Source: Sporothrix humicola (lineage: Eukaryota > Ascomycota > Sordariomycetes > Ophiostomatales > Ophiostomataceae). Taken from it: a DNA stretch of 64,000 nucleotides. The notes beneath the pieces were generated by a model. The model ran no database searches and was not told the origin of the DNA. It was given only the letters and a program-made list of their open reading frames with translations. Position numbers and translations under genes: made by a program. Shown here in pieces: positions 1-9,959 of the stretch. Positions within the stretch are counted from its first letter, which is position 1. Every line of letters begins with the position of its first letter. The DNA lies in assembly GCA_021396245.1 (NCBI GenBank), contig WNYE01000023.1:248001-312000 (forward strand), given 5' to 3'.

Positions 1-21
1 CTCCTCCTCACAACCACCACA

Positions 22-903
22 ATGCTCGCCACGAGCCAAAAACTCCTGCACCGCGCACGGAGTCTGCGCCGTCTGCACAACCACAGCCAGTCCAGCGACG
101 ACGAGAGCATGCCGACAATGCCTCCTTCGCCCACGCAGATCTCCTCGCCTCGCCTCTTCTCGACATCCGCCTCGGTTGGCCCCATGGCCATCCCCATGCC
201 CATGCCTCCTACACAGCGGCCACGCACCGGCGGTATCCCAGTAGCAGCCGCCATGGACCACGACCACAGCGACCACATCCACTACCGCCAGGCCAGCACG
301 TGCAGCCACGCCTCGCGGGCCTCGAGCTCCTGGTCCTCCAACGCCTCGACGACTTCCTCCACAACGTCTTCGCGCAACGGTCTCGAGTGGGACCCTCTGC
401 GGCTGCACCCTGTGCCCGTGGCACCAGTGACCAGCATGCCCATGCCCGTTGTCCGCGGCGCACCACAGTACTACGACGGCTTTGATTTCGGCTTCGAGGC
501 AGCAACTCCCCGTCCTTCCACGTCTTCGGCCACCCGCCGCCGGGCTGTCCGCCAGACCATTGCCGACATCCACCTCGCCTCTTCGACCGACGACGACGAG
601 GGCTTCGAGGCCCAGGGCCTGTCTGCACCGCCGCCCAGCCACCACCGCCTCCGCGCTCACCAGTCCGAGGCCAACCTCCAGCAGACCATGCGTGATCTGC
701 AGCTGCTCGGCGAGAGCGGAGTCCTGGACCGGCCCTCGACGCCGCCCATGCCTGAGCTGCCTTCGGATATCGACAGCAGCGCACCGCCCTCGCCCGTGAC
801 GCCTCGCACGCCGACGCACGGCGCCGAGTCTGAGTCGGAGCGCTACTTCAAGCGCGGCGACTGGAAGCGCCGCGGCATCGTCTTCAGCGCTTTCGACGAT
901 TAA
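22..903 (+). CDS. Unrecognised Ser/Pro-rich protein, 293 aa
   Basis: I do not recognise a family. The ATG at 22 has a good fungal context (accacaATG), so the protein is probably complete although the window starts just upstream. It is a single exon rich in Ser, Pro, Thr and Met-Pro repeats (residues 30-70), with a Ser/Thr tract around residues 95-117 and an acidic patch (SSTDDDEGFE, about 187-196). No membrane segment or signal peptide is seen. The most structured-looking part is the C-terminus, where an E-S-E-S-E stretch leads into a basic/aromatic tail (YFKRGDWKRRGIVF). Codon use, with C/G at third positions, matches the clear genes nearby and argues that the frame is real; the other-strand and +1 frames are shadows. 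The composition suggests a largely disordered regulatory or scaffold protein, but no function is proposed. Confidence 0.72.
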   Translation: MLATSQKLLHRARSLRRLHNHSQSSDDESMPTMPPSPTQISSPRLFSTSASVGPMAIPMPMPPTQRPRTGGIPVAAAMDHDHSDHIHYRQASTCSHASRASSSWSSNASTTSSTTSSRNGLEWDPLRLHPVPVAPVTSMPMPVVRGAPQYYDGFDFGFEAATPRPSTSSATRRRAVRQTIADIHLASSTDDDEGFEAQGLSAPPPSHHRLRAHQSEANLQQTMRDLQLLGESGVLDRPSTPPMPELPSDIDSSAPPSPVTPRTPTHGAESESERYFKRGDWKRRGIVFSAFDD

Positions 904-2112
904 ATTATCCACAACTATCACCATCTCCTTACTCTCGACTCTCGACGTTCTCTCATATTTCCTATCTCTTCTTCACATCTCCCACCTCACTACGCCTCGG
1001 CACACCATTTCCTTTGTCATGATACCCCCATTTCCTTATCTTCTTCTTATTTCTTTGTAATCGATATCCGGGACCTGGTCACAACATTGACCATACTTTT
1101 TTTGTTATTGGGAACAAAGGGAAACAACTACGTTTCAAACTGGTGTTTATTTGGATTATTATTACTGCGGAGGACTTCTCAGGGAAGAAAGATCCCCATC
1201 AGGCTCCCTATTGGCAGGGAAGGCGTTTTCTTTTCGTCATCTTTGATTTTTGTTTACTTTCACTTTCACGAGTCTTCACTTGACTCTGTGTTTGGCACTT
1301 TTTTTTCAAAGGGTTATTTTTTTGGTTTTTCTTTTCTATCTAAGAACTATCTACTGTAGCTAGTCAAGGCGAAAAGGCATCTGGTTCGCAGAGAACAAAG
1401 TTGCAAAAGCCAAAAAAGATCAATACAAACTGACGCAAAGGACCCCAAAATAGGGAGTCCTGTCAATGAAACCCCAAAGCAATCCTCCTCTTGCAATGTG
1501 AAAAGAACTCTGTAGACGATGAAACAAAACGAAACAAAACAAAGTGTAGATGTGAGCGTGAGCGTGTAAAACATGATGCGTAAACAGAACGTGAACGTGG
1601 AAGCGTGAGCTGAGCGCAGATCGTATCGGTGTCTGGCTGTAAAATGAGACAAATGGAAACGGTGATAGTTAGGAGTGAATTAGGACGAAACAAAATAAGA
1701 ACGAACGAGGAGACGAAACGAATCGAATCGAAACGAAACAAAATAAACTCGTGCGAAAAAAGTTGTTGATGAAAATGACATGAGATGAAGGTCGTGATTG
1801 ACAGAGGAAATAAAATGAAAGGAGTTAAGTGTGTTGTTGCCAATCTAAGGTGTCTTGGTGATGTAAACAAATTCGATGAAATGTAGTAGGGGGAAATGGT
1901 AAAATAATAAAACAAATGCCAAAAAATATCAAATCTAACGGAATAAATGCAGAAAATTCAAGGAAAATATCGAATGGTCAAGAAAATGAAGTCAAGTGAA
2001 GTCAAATAAAACCAAATGAAATCAAGAAGGAAAAGACCAGATGCCTTGGTTGGATGGTGCAAATGTCAGCACTGACACTGACCCTGCAATGATGTAGTCG
2101 CTGTCTACTGCC
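904..2112. other. Convergent intergenic region, no gene seen
   Basis: The region lies between two convergent genes and holds their 3' ends. It is A/T-rich. From about 1500 to 2030 the plus strand is full of short purine-rich direct repeats (cgaaacaaa and cgaatc variants near 1680-1745, gaagtcaa variants near 1987-2030), which would be a pyrimidine-rich 3' region for the minus-strand gene. Open frames here are short, of low complexity, and match no family I know. Confidence 0.6.
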
Positions 2113-2553
2113 TTAGTCGTAGAGAGACACGCGCACACGACGTGTGGTAGTTGTCGTCGTCGGTGTGGGCATGAAGGCGTAGTACGTCTGCGGTAGAAGG
2201 TTGGGAGCAAAGGACGACGGAGACGGCGAACGGCTGCGTCTACCACTGCTCCGGCTGCTGCCGCTGCTACTGCGGTACCGAACGCTCACGTTGTAGACCT
2301 CGTCGTCGCCCCGGGCATTGCGGTTGCGGCGCTCGCGGCGGAGACTGCGCAGGAGCTCTTCCTCGTCGGCGACCGAGACCGAGTAGCGGCGGTACGAGGA
2401 CGAGCCGGCTGTGGCATGGTCCGAAACGGAGGATGCCGCGGATGACGGCGAGTAAACAGTGTACTCGGGCGTGGACCAGACGGGGCCGTAGCGGTAGGTG
2501 TAGGCGCCCGGCGTGTGGATGCACGGGTAGTAGTAGCAGTTCTTGTAGCACAT
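2113..2553 (-). CDS. Unrecognised small Ser/Arg/Tyr-rich protein, 146 aa
   Basis: The start is set at 2553, where the minus strand reads gccacaATG, a typical fungal start context; the frame stays open further upstream but without comparable support. The protein begins with a Cys/Tyr cluster (MCYKNCYYYPCIH), followed by a Tyr/Pro/Ser region, a basic stretch (LLRSLRRERRNRNAR, about residues 73-87), an Ser/Arg segment resembling RS-type low complexity, and a C-terminus with a Thr run then RRVRVSLYD. There is no transmembrane segment or known domain. A TATA-like element lies about 330 bp upstream on the minus strand. It could be a fungal-specific small protein; function unknown. Biased composition with GC-rich third positions supports coding on this strand. 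Confidence 0.6.
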   Translation of the reverse strand: MCYKNCYYYPCIHTPGAYTYRYGPVWSTPEYTVYSPSSAASSVSDHATAGSSSYRRYSVSVADEEELLRSLRRERRNRNARGDDEVYNVSVRYRSSSGSSRSSGRRSRSPSPSSFAPNLLPQTYYAFMPTPTTTTTTRRVRVSLYD

Positions 2554-4825
2554 TGTGGCGGTTGTCTTTGTGCGAGTTGGGTTTTTGTTTTTGGTAGTTT
2601 GCTTGTTTGTTTGTTGACTGAAAGTGTTGATGGATAGTATCAAAGTTCAACGTCGAAGAAGGTGGCGAGCTGTAAAAGAAGTTGTTCTTGTTGAAGGATG
2701 TTTGAAAGATTGAAAGCGAAGAAGAGCAGTTATCAAGAAAAACCAGAAGTGAGAGTATCGAATAAAGTCAAGTAAAGTGATGAAAGACAGGTGACGAAAG
2801 GGATAATGCTGAGTGTTGTTTGTGATGTGATCCGGGGATGAGGATTCAAAAATAAACATGAAAGAATCGAAACGGGCAGACGATATTTATATATCGTTTT
2901 TCTTTGATTCTGTCTTCACTCTCTTCACTCTCTTTGCTCTCTTTCCTCCTGTCGCTTCACTTCTAGTCGCTTAACTTTCTGTCGCTTTATTCCCTGCGCC
3001 CTCCTTGACCTCCTTAACTGGCTGCCTTCTCTTTGACTCTTTGATCAAGGTCATACTTTGTTTGATCCCCGATGGAGCCTCAAAGACGTCCCGAAAACCA
3101 GAAGAACCAATCCTTTTCACGAGTCACACACCACAATCGACAAGGCTGTACAAAATAAACACAGGAACCAGAAAAAAAGGCGACAGGGGGCAAATGACTT
3201 TGGCAGGCCGCCCACCAACGGTCGCTTGACGTTTGACGGGAGAGATGTACAGAGAGTGTCGCCAAACAGAGAGCCTTGTCTGAGCCACGCTCGGCCACTG
3301 GCCATTCGATCATTCGTCGAACACTCTATTGACTGCCGGTCTTTTCCATCGTTCGACCACTCGTCTTTCGCCCATCTTTCCCCGGCGGTAACTTGCAGAA
3401 TTCTGTGCGCAGTGACGTGCTGTCCCCTGCATTCTCTGCTCTGTGCAGTCTTGGTGCACCACCAAAAGGCTCCGCCACAGATCGGACCCGAGCGCCACCC
3501 GCGCATCTTGTCGCAACCCCAATGTGGCACATGGTTTGCCAGCCTTGCGCGCCTGGCGCCCTCTTCCTGTGACAGCCGACAGCACGATAATTAAAAGGAG
3601 GGGAAAGAAAACCGCTTGACACTCATCATGTGTTTTGTTTTGTGTTTGGCTGCATCCAGCCCCTCATTGCGATAAAGATAATGATAAAGAGAAAGAAGAC
3701 AAACCCCTCCCCTCCTCATTACAACCCTTGTCAAGGTCGGAATGACCGTGCGGCTTGCTTTGCATGCTGTGATAAATGTCTGTTTTTAGCCGTGTGCTTT
3801 ATTTATTATCTGTGGCTCTCCCTGCATGTTTTCTTCTGGCGCTCTTTACTTACTTTCTTTTTCTTCTTCGCAATGTGTCCATTTGTGTCCATTTTTGGCT
3901 TAAATGCAACGTCTCTCTTTATTTATCTTACGGTTCGGCCCCCACGACAGCTTTTTGTGTGTCTGCTTGTCTGTTGGTTTCAGGAAAAAAAGACGCCTGC
4001 GCTCTGTCGAAGCGCTCCGAGAATAGCGACAAAGAACTGAACAGCAAAGAAAGCGGTGAAAGAAGCAGGGCGCAGTTTCTATGCGACAGTCTTCTTGTTC
4101 TCGGAGTAGACGATGCGCCTTCTGTAGGACGTGTTCTCGAAATAGAGAGAAACGGACAGAGAGGTAGGACTTGAAGCCAGATCAGAGGGAGATCATGGTG
4201 ACGATCGAGAGAGAAGAAACGGAAAAGCGAAATCCGCCCTTTGAGGCTCTCTGCGAGGCTTTGTCCTGAGATACTGGTTTTGTTAAAGAAAATGCTGATT
4301 TAATCAATCTGGCTGTAATGCGGCCGCCAATGGCCGCCAAAAACGAGGCCTAGACTGTGTGCGCAGCTTTGTGAGCGTTGTGTCCTGGAATTTGGAACGT
4401 TTGTGAGTACTGGGCATGTCCCGTGATCTCACGATGTTGGAGTGGCCAAAGGAGACCCAGCCAGGCGACCAAGTCCAAGGCTGTTCACCAAAAAGATGGG
4501 TATCGCATCAGCAAAAAGTGGTTTGAAAGAACAGGCAGAAATATGTTGATTGTCACGAGGAGAGATAATGACGACATGCAGAAAACGATGAGAAAAGAGA
4601 CAAGAAAAGAAGAGAGAGAAAAAATACAATCTTGGAGTCGCTTGTGCCAGAGGCTCGGAATTGGCAAGAATATTAGAAAAAGAAATAGAATATTGTAAAA
4701 TCAAACGCGCCCGCTGCTTTCTCCCAAGTAACCCAAAACGCCAAAGAAAGATGGAACATAGAACAATAAAAGAAATAGAAAAGGTGGGAAAAAAAGAAAA
4801 ACAAAAGCTGCACACAAGCAGTCCC
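2554..4825. other. Intergenic region, no gene recognised
   Basis: This 2.3 kb holds the promoter and leader of the minus-strand gene ending at 2113 and the 3' flank of the minus-strand phosphodiesterase. Several frames of 100-180 codons are open around 3058-3594 and 3630-4040. They overlap on both strands, lack domain signatures and have a mixed, Cys/His/Phe-rich composition typical of chance frames. No tRNA or repeat longer than simple A or T runs is seen. Confidence 0.55.
2884..2893 (-). promoter_or_regulatory. TATA-like element upstream of the 146-aa gene
   Basis: The minus strand reads TATATAAATA inside a short A/T island. It lies about 330 bp upstream of the ATG at 2553 and is the only strong TATA match in that promoter. 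The assignment is inferred from sequence and position only. Confidence 0.3.
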
Positions 4826-7468
4826 TCACTCCCTTCTGCTGTTTGCTGCTGCCTTGCTGCTGTCGTCGCCTTTGTTGTCACCGTCACCGTCGCTGCTCAA
4901 CTCGCCCTTGATCTTGTCCCATGCCTCGCCAACTTTGCCCGTGATCCAGTCCCACCAGTCGCTGACCTTCTTGAGAGGGTTCGTGTCGTCGCCGTCGGGG
5001 GTCGACGAGCCAGATGGCTGAGTGGATGTGGTGGACGTTGTTGAAGATGATGTCGTTGTCGGCTTCTTGTCGATTGGATCCACGCCAACGGTGGCAGATG
5101 TCTTTGCAGGTGTTGCTGTCGTCGTCTTGTCAATGGGATCCACACCCACAGTTGCTGCCTTGGTGGTCGCTTCCTTGGTGGGCTGTGTTGGAATAGGCGT
5201 TGGCTTTGTGTTCTGCGTCGCCTGTGTCGTCTTTGTCTGTACGGTCGAAGACGTCTCCTTGGTGTACGCAGGCACAGGATCCTCCGGCTCGACAGGCGGC
5301 GCGTCGTGCAGGCCCACCGGCTTCAGCGGCAGATGCAACGTGCCGTTGTTGGGCATCGGCTCAATCCCGAGCGAGTCGCACAGCATGTTGTACACCTCAA
5401 TGTTTTGGAATGGCGTGAGCTTGCTGTTGGGCGCATGCGGGAACGCTGGGCCGCGCGCCACGAAAATGGCTCGCATCAGCGGATGCTCATGATCGTAGCC
5501 GTGCAGACCACGCGGGTGGTACACGAGGTCGTTGGCCAGGCCCTCGGCCACGTTGAACTCGGATTTCTGCACAATATTCCACCCGGCCTTGGGCACCAGC
5601 CACAGCGGCGCGATTCGTGGGTTGTGAGAGAAGTGGTAGCGCTCTGGCATGTTGACATCGCGCAGGTAGACCTCGAGGTTCGGATTGTCCGCCGTCCGGT
5701 TGAGCACAGACTGGTAGAGTGCCTCCAAGTCCTCCGCGCTGTCACCTTTAGGCCGAAGTCCCACCAATGGCCAACCGTCGACGTGCTGAATACGGTCCAT
5801 GTCCACCAGATCCTCCAGCTGCATCAGCCGCGAAACGTCCGTCGTCGCCATACCATGGTCCGACACAACAATAACATTGACGATGTGTGTTAGGTTACGC
5901 GCCTCCAGGCCCAGGAAGATGTCGTTGAGCATCGAGTCCACCGACGCAATTGTCCCGCGGATTTCCGTGCTGTTGGGCCCGTACCGGTGCCCGTCCGAGT
6001 CCACATTGGGCACATACGCCGCAATCAGCTGAGGGCGCAGGTTCGGCACCCGCATTCCATCCACGTCGTCGGCCTCTGCCGTCTCCAAGCCCGGCTTGTC
6101 CAAGAACTCAAGGATGCGCGTCACCTTCTTGTGCAGCTTCTCGTTACCGTTGTACTTGTCGACGTACGAAGGCTCCAGCCCAAGAATGTGTGCCTCACTT
6201 CCTGGCCACATGTGAATAGCCGTGCGCGCGCGTTGGCGCTCGGCCGTCACCCAAAACGGCTCGCCGCCCCACCACTTGGGGTCGAGGCTGCGAGAGGGAT
6301 CCGTGTAGTGGAAGTCGGTTTTCAGTTCCGGATCCCAGAAGGTGTTGCCCACAACACCGTGGCACTCTGGATACAGACCCGTGGCCAATGTGTAGTGATT
6401 CGGGAACGTGACACTGGGGAACGATGGAAGCATGTAAAGAGGAGACACGCCCTCGCGCACAAACGCGTTCAGTCTGGGTGTCAGACCCCGGTTCAAAAAG
6501 TCGGCGCGGAAGCCGTCGAGACTGATGATGAGCGTCGTCGGCGCGAAGAGGGCCGTGCCGTTGCTGACCAGCGTCCGGGCTTTGGCGGGCTTCTCGCCCT
6601 TGAGCGCGTCCTGCTGCTGCTGGTGCTCAGCCTTCTTCACAATCGTCATCTTCCATGCACCGAGAACAAGAAGGGCAAAAGCCACGGCGATCAGTGCATG
6701 CAGAAGCAGCCAGCGGCCCCAGCCACGGCGTTTCCGTCGGTCTTTGATACCCGCCAACCCAGCCAACCCACGCCGGTCAATCTCCTCGCTGTCGTCACGC
6801 TCGCTGCTGTCGCCCGTCGAGCTGCCCTCCTTCATGCCGCCCTCCTCCATCTCAAACATGAGCTCGGCATCCTCGCCGTCGCGTGCCTGGGCAAGCAACC
6901 GCTTCTTCTTGTCTTTGCGTCGTTGCCGTCTCTGCCGTCTCCTTTCCGACTTTGATGAGGTGTCGTCGCCGCCCTTTTCGGCTCGCGAGAAGCTTTCTGT
7001 CGATGATGATGCCCTTAGTGTCGTGGCGTTTGTAATTGTCGATCGTGGCGTTGTGCCGCCTCGTCCGCTGTCTGTTGGGTCAGGACTCCGTGATCGGCTC
7101 CCATCGCTGTATCGCCGGATGCCCAAGAACTTGAGCGGGTTTGTTATTGCCAGGTTCGATCCCCGCCGCCGTCCGCGGTCTTGCTCGCGTCGTGCATTCA
7201 GAACTAGCTGATCTGTCTCGTCTTCCTCCAGAAACACCATCCGATCGTGCGCTCTCAGTTCGCGGCTGTTTCGTGCTCGTTGCTGCAGCTGGTCGTCGTC
7301 GCTGTCGCTGTCCTGGTCGCTGCGGATCGAGACCGCGTCGGCGTCGTACTCGACCGGCGATAGGAGGGACGCCGGCCGGCCATTATTGCTGCCGCTGCTA
7401 GCATTCTGTGTCGCTGTGTTCAACGGACTGAGCGTATTGCCCGTTAGATTGCCCCCAGGGGGAGGCAT
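4826..7468 (-). CDS. Type I phosphodiesterase/nucleotide pyrophosphatase, type II membrane protein (880 aa)
   Basis: A member of the ectonucleotide pyrophosphatase/phosphodiesterase family (yeast Npp1/Npp2 relatives), which hydrolyses nucleotide phosphodiester and pyrophosphate bonds outside the cytoplasm. The start chosen is MPPPGGN at 7468; the frame is open upstream to 7750, but that part looks like 5' leader. Residues 1-250 are a charged, Ser-rich cytoplasmic region with Arg/Lys clusters. One transmembrane anchor follows (about 253-272). The catalytic domain begins near 310 with LIISLDGFR (metal ligand D318) and PSFPSVTFPNHY (nucleophile T354). Further metal-binding motifs are DSDGHRYGP, VVSDHGM and GYDHEHP. 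The C-terminal tail is Ser/Thr/Pro-rich, carries two copies of ATVGVDPIDK, and ends in a Trp-rich charged segment. The gene is a single exon, divergent from the G-patch gene. The role could be extracellular nucleotide or phosphate scavenging; the substrate cannot be read from sequence. Confidence 0.93.
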   Translation of the reverse strand: MPPPGGNLTGNTLSPLNTATQNASSGSNNGRPASLLSPVEYDADAVSIRSDQDSDSDDDQLQQRARNSRELRAHDRMVFLEEDETDQLVLNARREQDRGRRRGSNLAITNPLKFLGIRRYSDGSRSRSPDPTDSGRGGTTPRSTITNATTLRASSSTESFSRAEKGGDDTSSKSERRRQRRQRRKDKKKRLLAQARDGEDAELMFEMEEGGMKEGSSTGDSSERDDSEEIDRRGLAGLAGIKDRRKRRGWGRWLLLHALIAVAFALLVLGAWKMTIVKKAEHQQQQDALKGEKPAKARTLVSNGTALFAPTTLIISLDGFRADFLNRGLTPRLNAFVREGVSPLYMLPSFPSVTFPNHYTLATGLYPECHGVVGNTFWDPELKTDFHYTDPSRSLDPKWWGGEPFWVTAERQRARTAIHMWPGSEAHILGLEPSYVDKYNGNEKLHKKVTRILEFLDKPGLETAEADDVDGMRVPNLRPQLIAAYVPNVDSDGHRYGPNSTEIRGTIASVDSMLNDIFLGLEARNLTHIVNVIVVSDHGMATTDVSRLMQLEDLVDMDRIQHVDGWPLVGLRPKGDSAEDLEALYQSVLNRTADNPNLEVYLRDVNMPERYHFSHNPRIAPLWLVPKAGWNIVQKSEFNVAEGLANDLVYHPRGLHGYDHEHPLMRAIFVARGPAFPHAPNSKLTPFQNIEVYNMLCDSLGIEPMPNNGTLHLPLKPVGLHDAPPVEPEDPVPAYTKETSSTVQTKTTQATQNTKPTPIPTQPTKEATTKAATVGVDPIDKTTTATPAKTSATVGVDPIDKKPTTTSSSTTSTTSTQPSGSSTPDGDDTNPLKKVSDWWDWITGKVGEAWDKIKGELSSDGDGDNKGDDSSKAAANSRRE

Positions 7469-7966
7469 TGTTTTTGGAGGGATCCGTTCGCGCGGGAGGA
7501 TGGTTGTCGGTGCTAGGCTATCCTGAAGTCGGTCTTCAATCACCCCCGGTGCGTCGGTCGATGAAATCGGGATGGCAGACTGTCGGGTTGCCGTTGTGTC
7601 GTGGTGTTCAACGAAAGATGATTGCGAGAAATGGAAAGAAAACTTCGTGTTCTTGTCTTGGCTGAACTGTCTGGCCTTGCGGTTGCTCTTTCCCTTATCG
7701 GTTGTCGTTGTACAAAAGTAGTACAGCGCGCTAGCCCCTATTGTGTCCATTGTGGCTTCCTAAATTTAGCCTTAATTGGCCGTTCTGTGGAAGCTGCGAC
7801 TCCGCATTAGTAGCGCGCCTTCCATTCCGTGCCCATTAGACTTCACACTTCACGTGTCTGTGAATACAGCCTCACAGTCGACTAAAGCGCTTCTACAGAG
7901 CAACAACCTCTCATCTTAGTCCATACACATGTTTCCATGACTGATATAGCGACTCGCCTGACCAAA
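7469..7966. promoter_or_regulatory. Divergent promoter between phosphodiesterase and G-patch genes
   Basis: About 500 bp separate the two start codons, so both promoters must lie here or overlap the neighbouring leaders. The half next to the phosphodiesterase is open in its reading frame but contains the likely 5' leader. On the G-patch side a short upstream ORF (7929-7940) precedes the start. No unambiguous TATA box is seen. Confidence 0.5.
7929..7940 (+). promoter_or_regulatory. Minimal uORF overlapping the next ATG
   Basis: The sequence ATG TTT CCA TGA encodes Met-Phe-Pro-stop. Its TGA overlaps the downstream in-frame ATG at 7937 (ATGA). If it lies in the transcript, a ribosome ending here could restart at 7937 or at 7967. 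Whether transcription starts upstream of it is not known. Confidence 0.35.
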
Positions 7967-9640
7967 ATGGCACCCAATCCGACATCGGTTAACGGCCGAG
8001 GCAGCGGCGGCGCAGCCGTCGACAAAAGCGACGTCTCGTCTGCTGCCGCGGCCGCCAAGAAAGAGAAGCGAAGTGCTGCCGCTACGGCCGCCATGGCTCC
8101 GCGAATGCAGAGCCAGGTGCAGAAGTGGGCCAAGATGACAGCGGAGCTAGGAGGCGGCGGCAGCGGCAGCGGCAGCGGACACAACACCGGCGACAGTGGT
8201 GACGACGAGAACTACAACGACGGTGACGACATGACAGAGACCGCAGGCCGGCCACGAAAGAAGGCAAGAACTGGCACGGAATCCCGGGGACCAAAGGCCA
8301 AAAAGACCAAACGACGCGACCAGGAGTCTCTGCCATTTTCAAAACAGCTCCGTGCACCTCACCGTCGCGATCGCTATGTGTCCTTTGGCATCGGACGTGG
8401 TTTAGGGCGCAATTCAATGGGCGAGAAAGCAGCCGCCATGGCAACAGCCACGTCCTCTCTGCCACCGACATGTCTGCTTTGTTTCGTCCGGTTTGACTCC
8501 CGCCAGCAGTTGCGCGATCACGAGGCGCTGTCTTCACAGCACAGAAGGCAATTGCGCGACGGAGTCGCGCGAAAGACGGCATTACAACGATACGCCAAGC
8601 TTGCAGGGGCGGATGTTGCGGCCACGGCAAAAGCGGCAGAATCCAACGAAGATGATGCAATGACCGACCAGGGCGACAAGGGACGAGACACCACTGCCCG
8701 CCCCAAAGCTGCCCGACCTCCCATTCACATCAAACGGTTGCCGAGGCGTCGAGGCGACCTTGCTCCGACTTATACTTCGTATGCGGCACCAGTACGTGTC
8801 CCAAATGCTGGCGATGATGCTGGTTTCACACTTTACCACGGCTGCCTGTTATGTCGGCGACGCTTCCGCAGCCGTGCTATGCTTCGTCTACACGAACGCG
8901 AGAGTGCCCTGCATCGGGTCCGAACACGGGATCCCGCATCAGTGGCTGCAGCTGTGGAGGCTGTCAAAGCCGCAGAAGAGGCCGAACAACGGGGGAGAGA
9001 TGTTGGTGATGAGGACAAGGATAAGGAGGAAGACAAGAGCGGAAAAGAGGCCGAGAAAGTGGATGGGAAAGAGAGCGGCTCACCTACCAGAGACTCTCAA
9101 AGCCTTCTAATACGGCCCCTTTTACGAATGAAGCCCAACGCGCCTTCCACGGCTGGGACGACGAGTGCTCAGTATCGTGACCGTGCTCGGGAGCGGCGCC
9201 TTGCCCACGGAGCCAGCACATACAAGTCGGGCGGAAAGAAGCCGGTGCGGCATGATGCGGCCTCGGCTGCATCCACGCCATCCAAAGGAGCCGCCCTTCT
9301 TAGCAAGATGGGCTGGACAGCCGGTCAGGGCTTGGGCACACAGGGCGGCGGTATCACCGAGGCTATTGCACCTGCTGCGTACCGTTCCGGTGTCGGGCTT
9401 GGGGCCCAAGGCGGCAAACTGGGAGACGCTGCAGATGTGGCTGCTCGGCGGACAGAGAGCACATATGCAGACTTTGTGCAGCAGACACGAGACACTGCGC
9501 GGCAACGACTACAGGCTTTGGAGAAAGAAGAAGCCGAAGCTGCGGCAGCAAAAGCAGAGGCAGAGGCAAATGCCGTGGCAGCCAAGGCGAAAGAGGAGGC
9601 TGGGGAAGACTCAGATGCCATTTTCAAGGACGAGGATTGA
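7937..9640 (+). CDS. G-patch and C2H2 zinc-finger protein (567 aa, or 557 aa from 7967)
   Basis: Likely an RNA-processing factor. Counting from the second ATG (7967), residues 1-120 are Ala/Gly/Lys-rich with basic nuclear-localisation-like stretches (RPRKKAR, KKTKRRD). Two C2H2-type fingers follow: CLLCFVRFDSRQQLRDH (near 168) and CLLCRRRFRSRAMLRLH (near 292). A charged Lys/Glu linker precedes a basic segment (YRDRARERRLAHG) and a G-patch near 440-480 (LLSKMGWTAGQGLG, then GVGLGAQGG). The C-terminus is an Ala/Glu-rich coiled coil. The OCRE-less zinc-finger/G-patch layout resembles the C-terminal half of RBM5/RBM10-type splicing proteins; G-patches usually bind and activate DEAH helicases. The start is ambiguous: 7937 is preceded by a uORF, and 7967 (accaaaATGgc) has the better context. 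Single exon. Confidence 0.88.
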   Translation: MTDIATRLTKMAPNPTSVNGRGSGGAAVDKSDVSSAAAAAKKEKRSAAATAAMAPRMQSQVQKWAKMTAELGGGGSGSGSGHNTGDSGDDENYNDGDDMTETAGRPRKKARTGTESRGPKAKKTKRRDQESLPFSKQLRAPHRRDRYVSFGIGRGLGRNSMGEKAAAMATATSSLPPTCLLCFVRFDSRQQLRDHEALSSQHRRQLRDGVARKTALQRYAKLAGADVAATAKAAESNEDDAMTDQGDKGRDTTARPKAARPPIHIKRLPRRRGDLAPTYTSYAAPVRVPNAGDDAGFTLYHGCLLCRRRFRSRAMLRLHERESALHRVRTRDPASVAAAVEAVKAAEEAEQRGRDVGDEDKDKEEDKSGKEAEKVDGKESGSPTRDSQSLLIRPLLRMKPNAPSTAGTTSAQYRDRARERRLAHGASTYKSGGKKPVRHDAASAASTPSKGAALLSKMGWTAGQGLGTQGGGITEAIAPAAYRSGVGLGAQGGKLGDAADVAARRTESTYADFVQQTRDTARQRLQALEKEEAEAAAAKAEAEANAVAAKAKEEAGEDSDAIFKDED

Positions 9641-9959
9641 TTCACGAATTTACCAAAGCACGACGAAGGAGAATATTCTGTACAAAAGCCGCAAATGGAA
9701 TCTATTAACCGTTTCCAAAAGCTATGGACATGTAAATTATAAACCAAGAAAAAGAAAAGTATCTGCATAATGTGTGCAATATGTGTATATGTTAACCCGA
9801 GAAAAGACCGTTTCTTCGGCCGTTCTTTTAACCCCATGTACCGGTGGAATTATGTATGGTGAATGAATAAAGTGTGAAAATGAAATAGTAATGTACAACA
9901 GATGCAAAAAGGGAATAAACAAAAATGAGATATAAACAAAAGAAGACAAAACAAGATGC
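9641..9959. other. 3' flanks of convergent genes
   Basis: This A/T-rich stretch separates two convergent genes and holds AATAAA-like sequences on the plus strand near 9865-9870. No ORF of note is present. Confidence 0.5.

Noticed and set aside
7469..7750. 94-residue N-terminal extension of the phosphodiesterase
   Set aside because: An ATG exists at 7750, but the added part has leader-like composition and the region must also hold the promoter; the ATG at 7468 gives a normal family layout.
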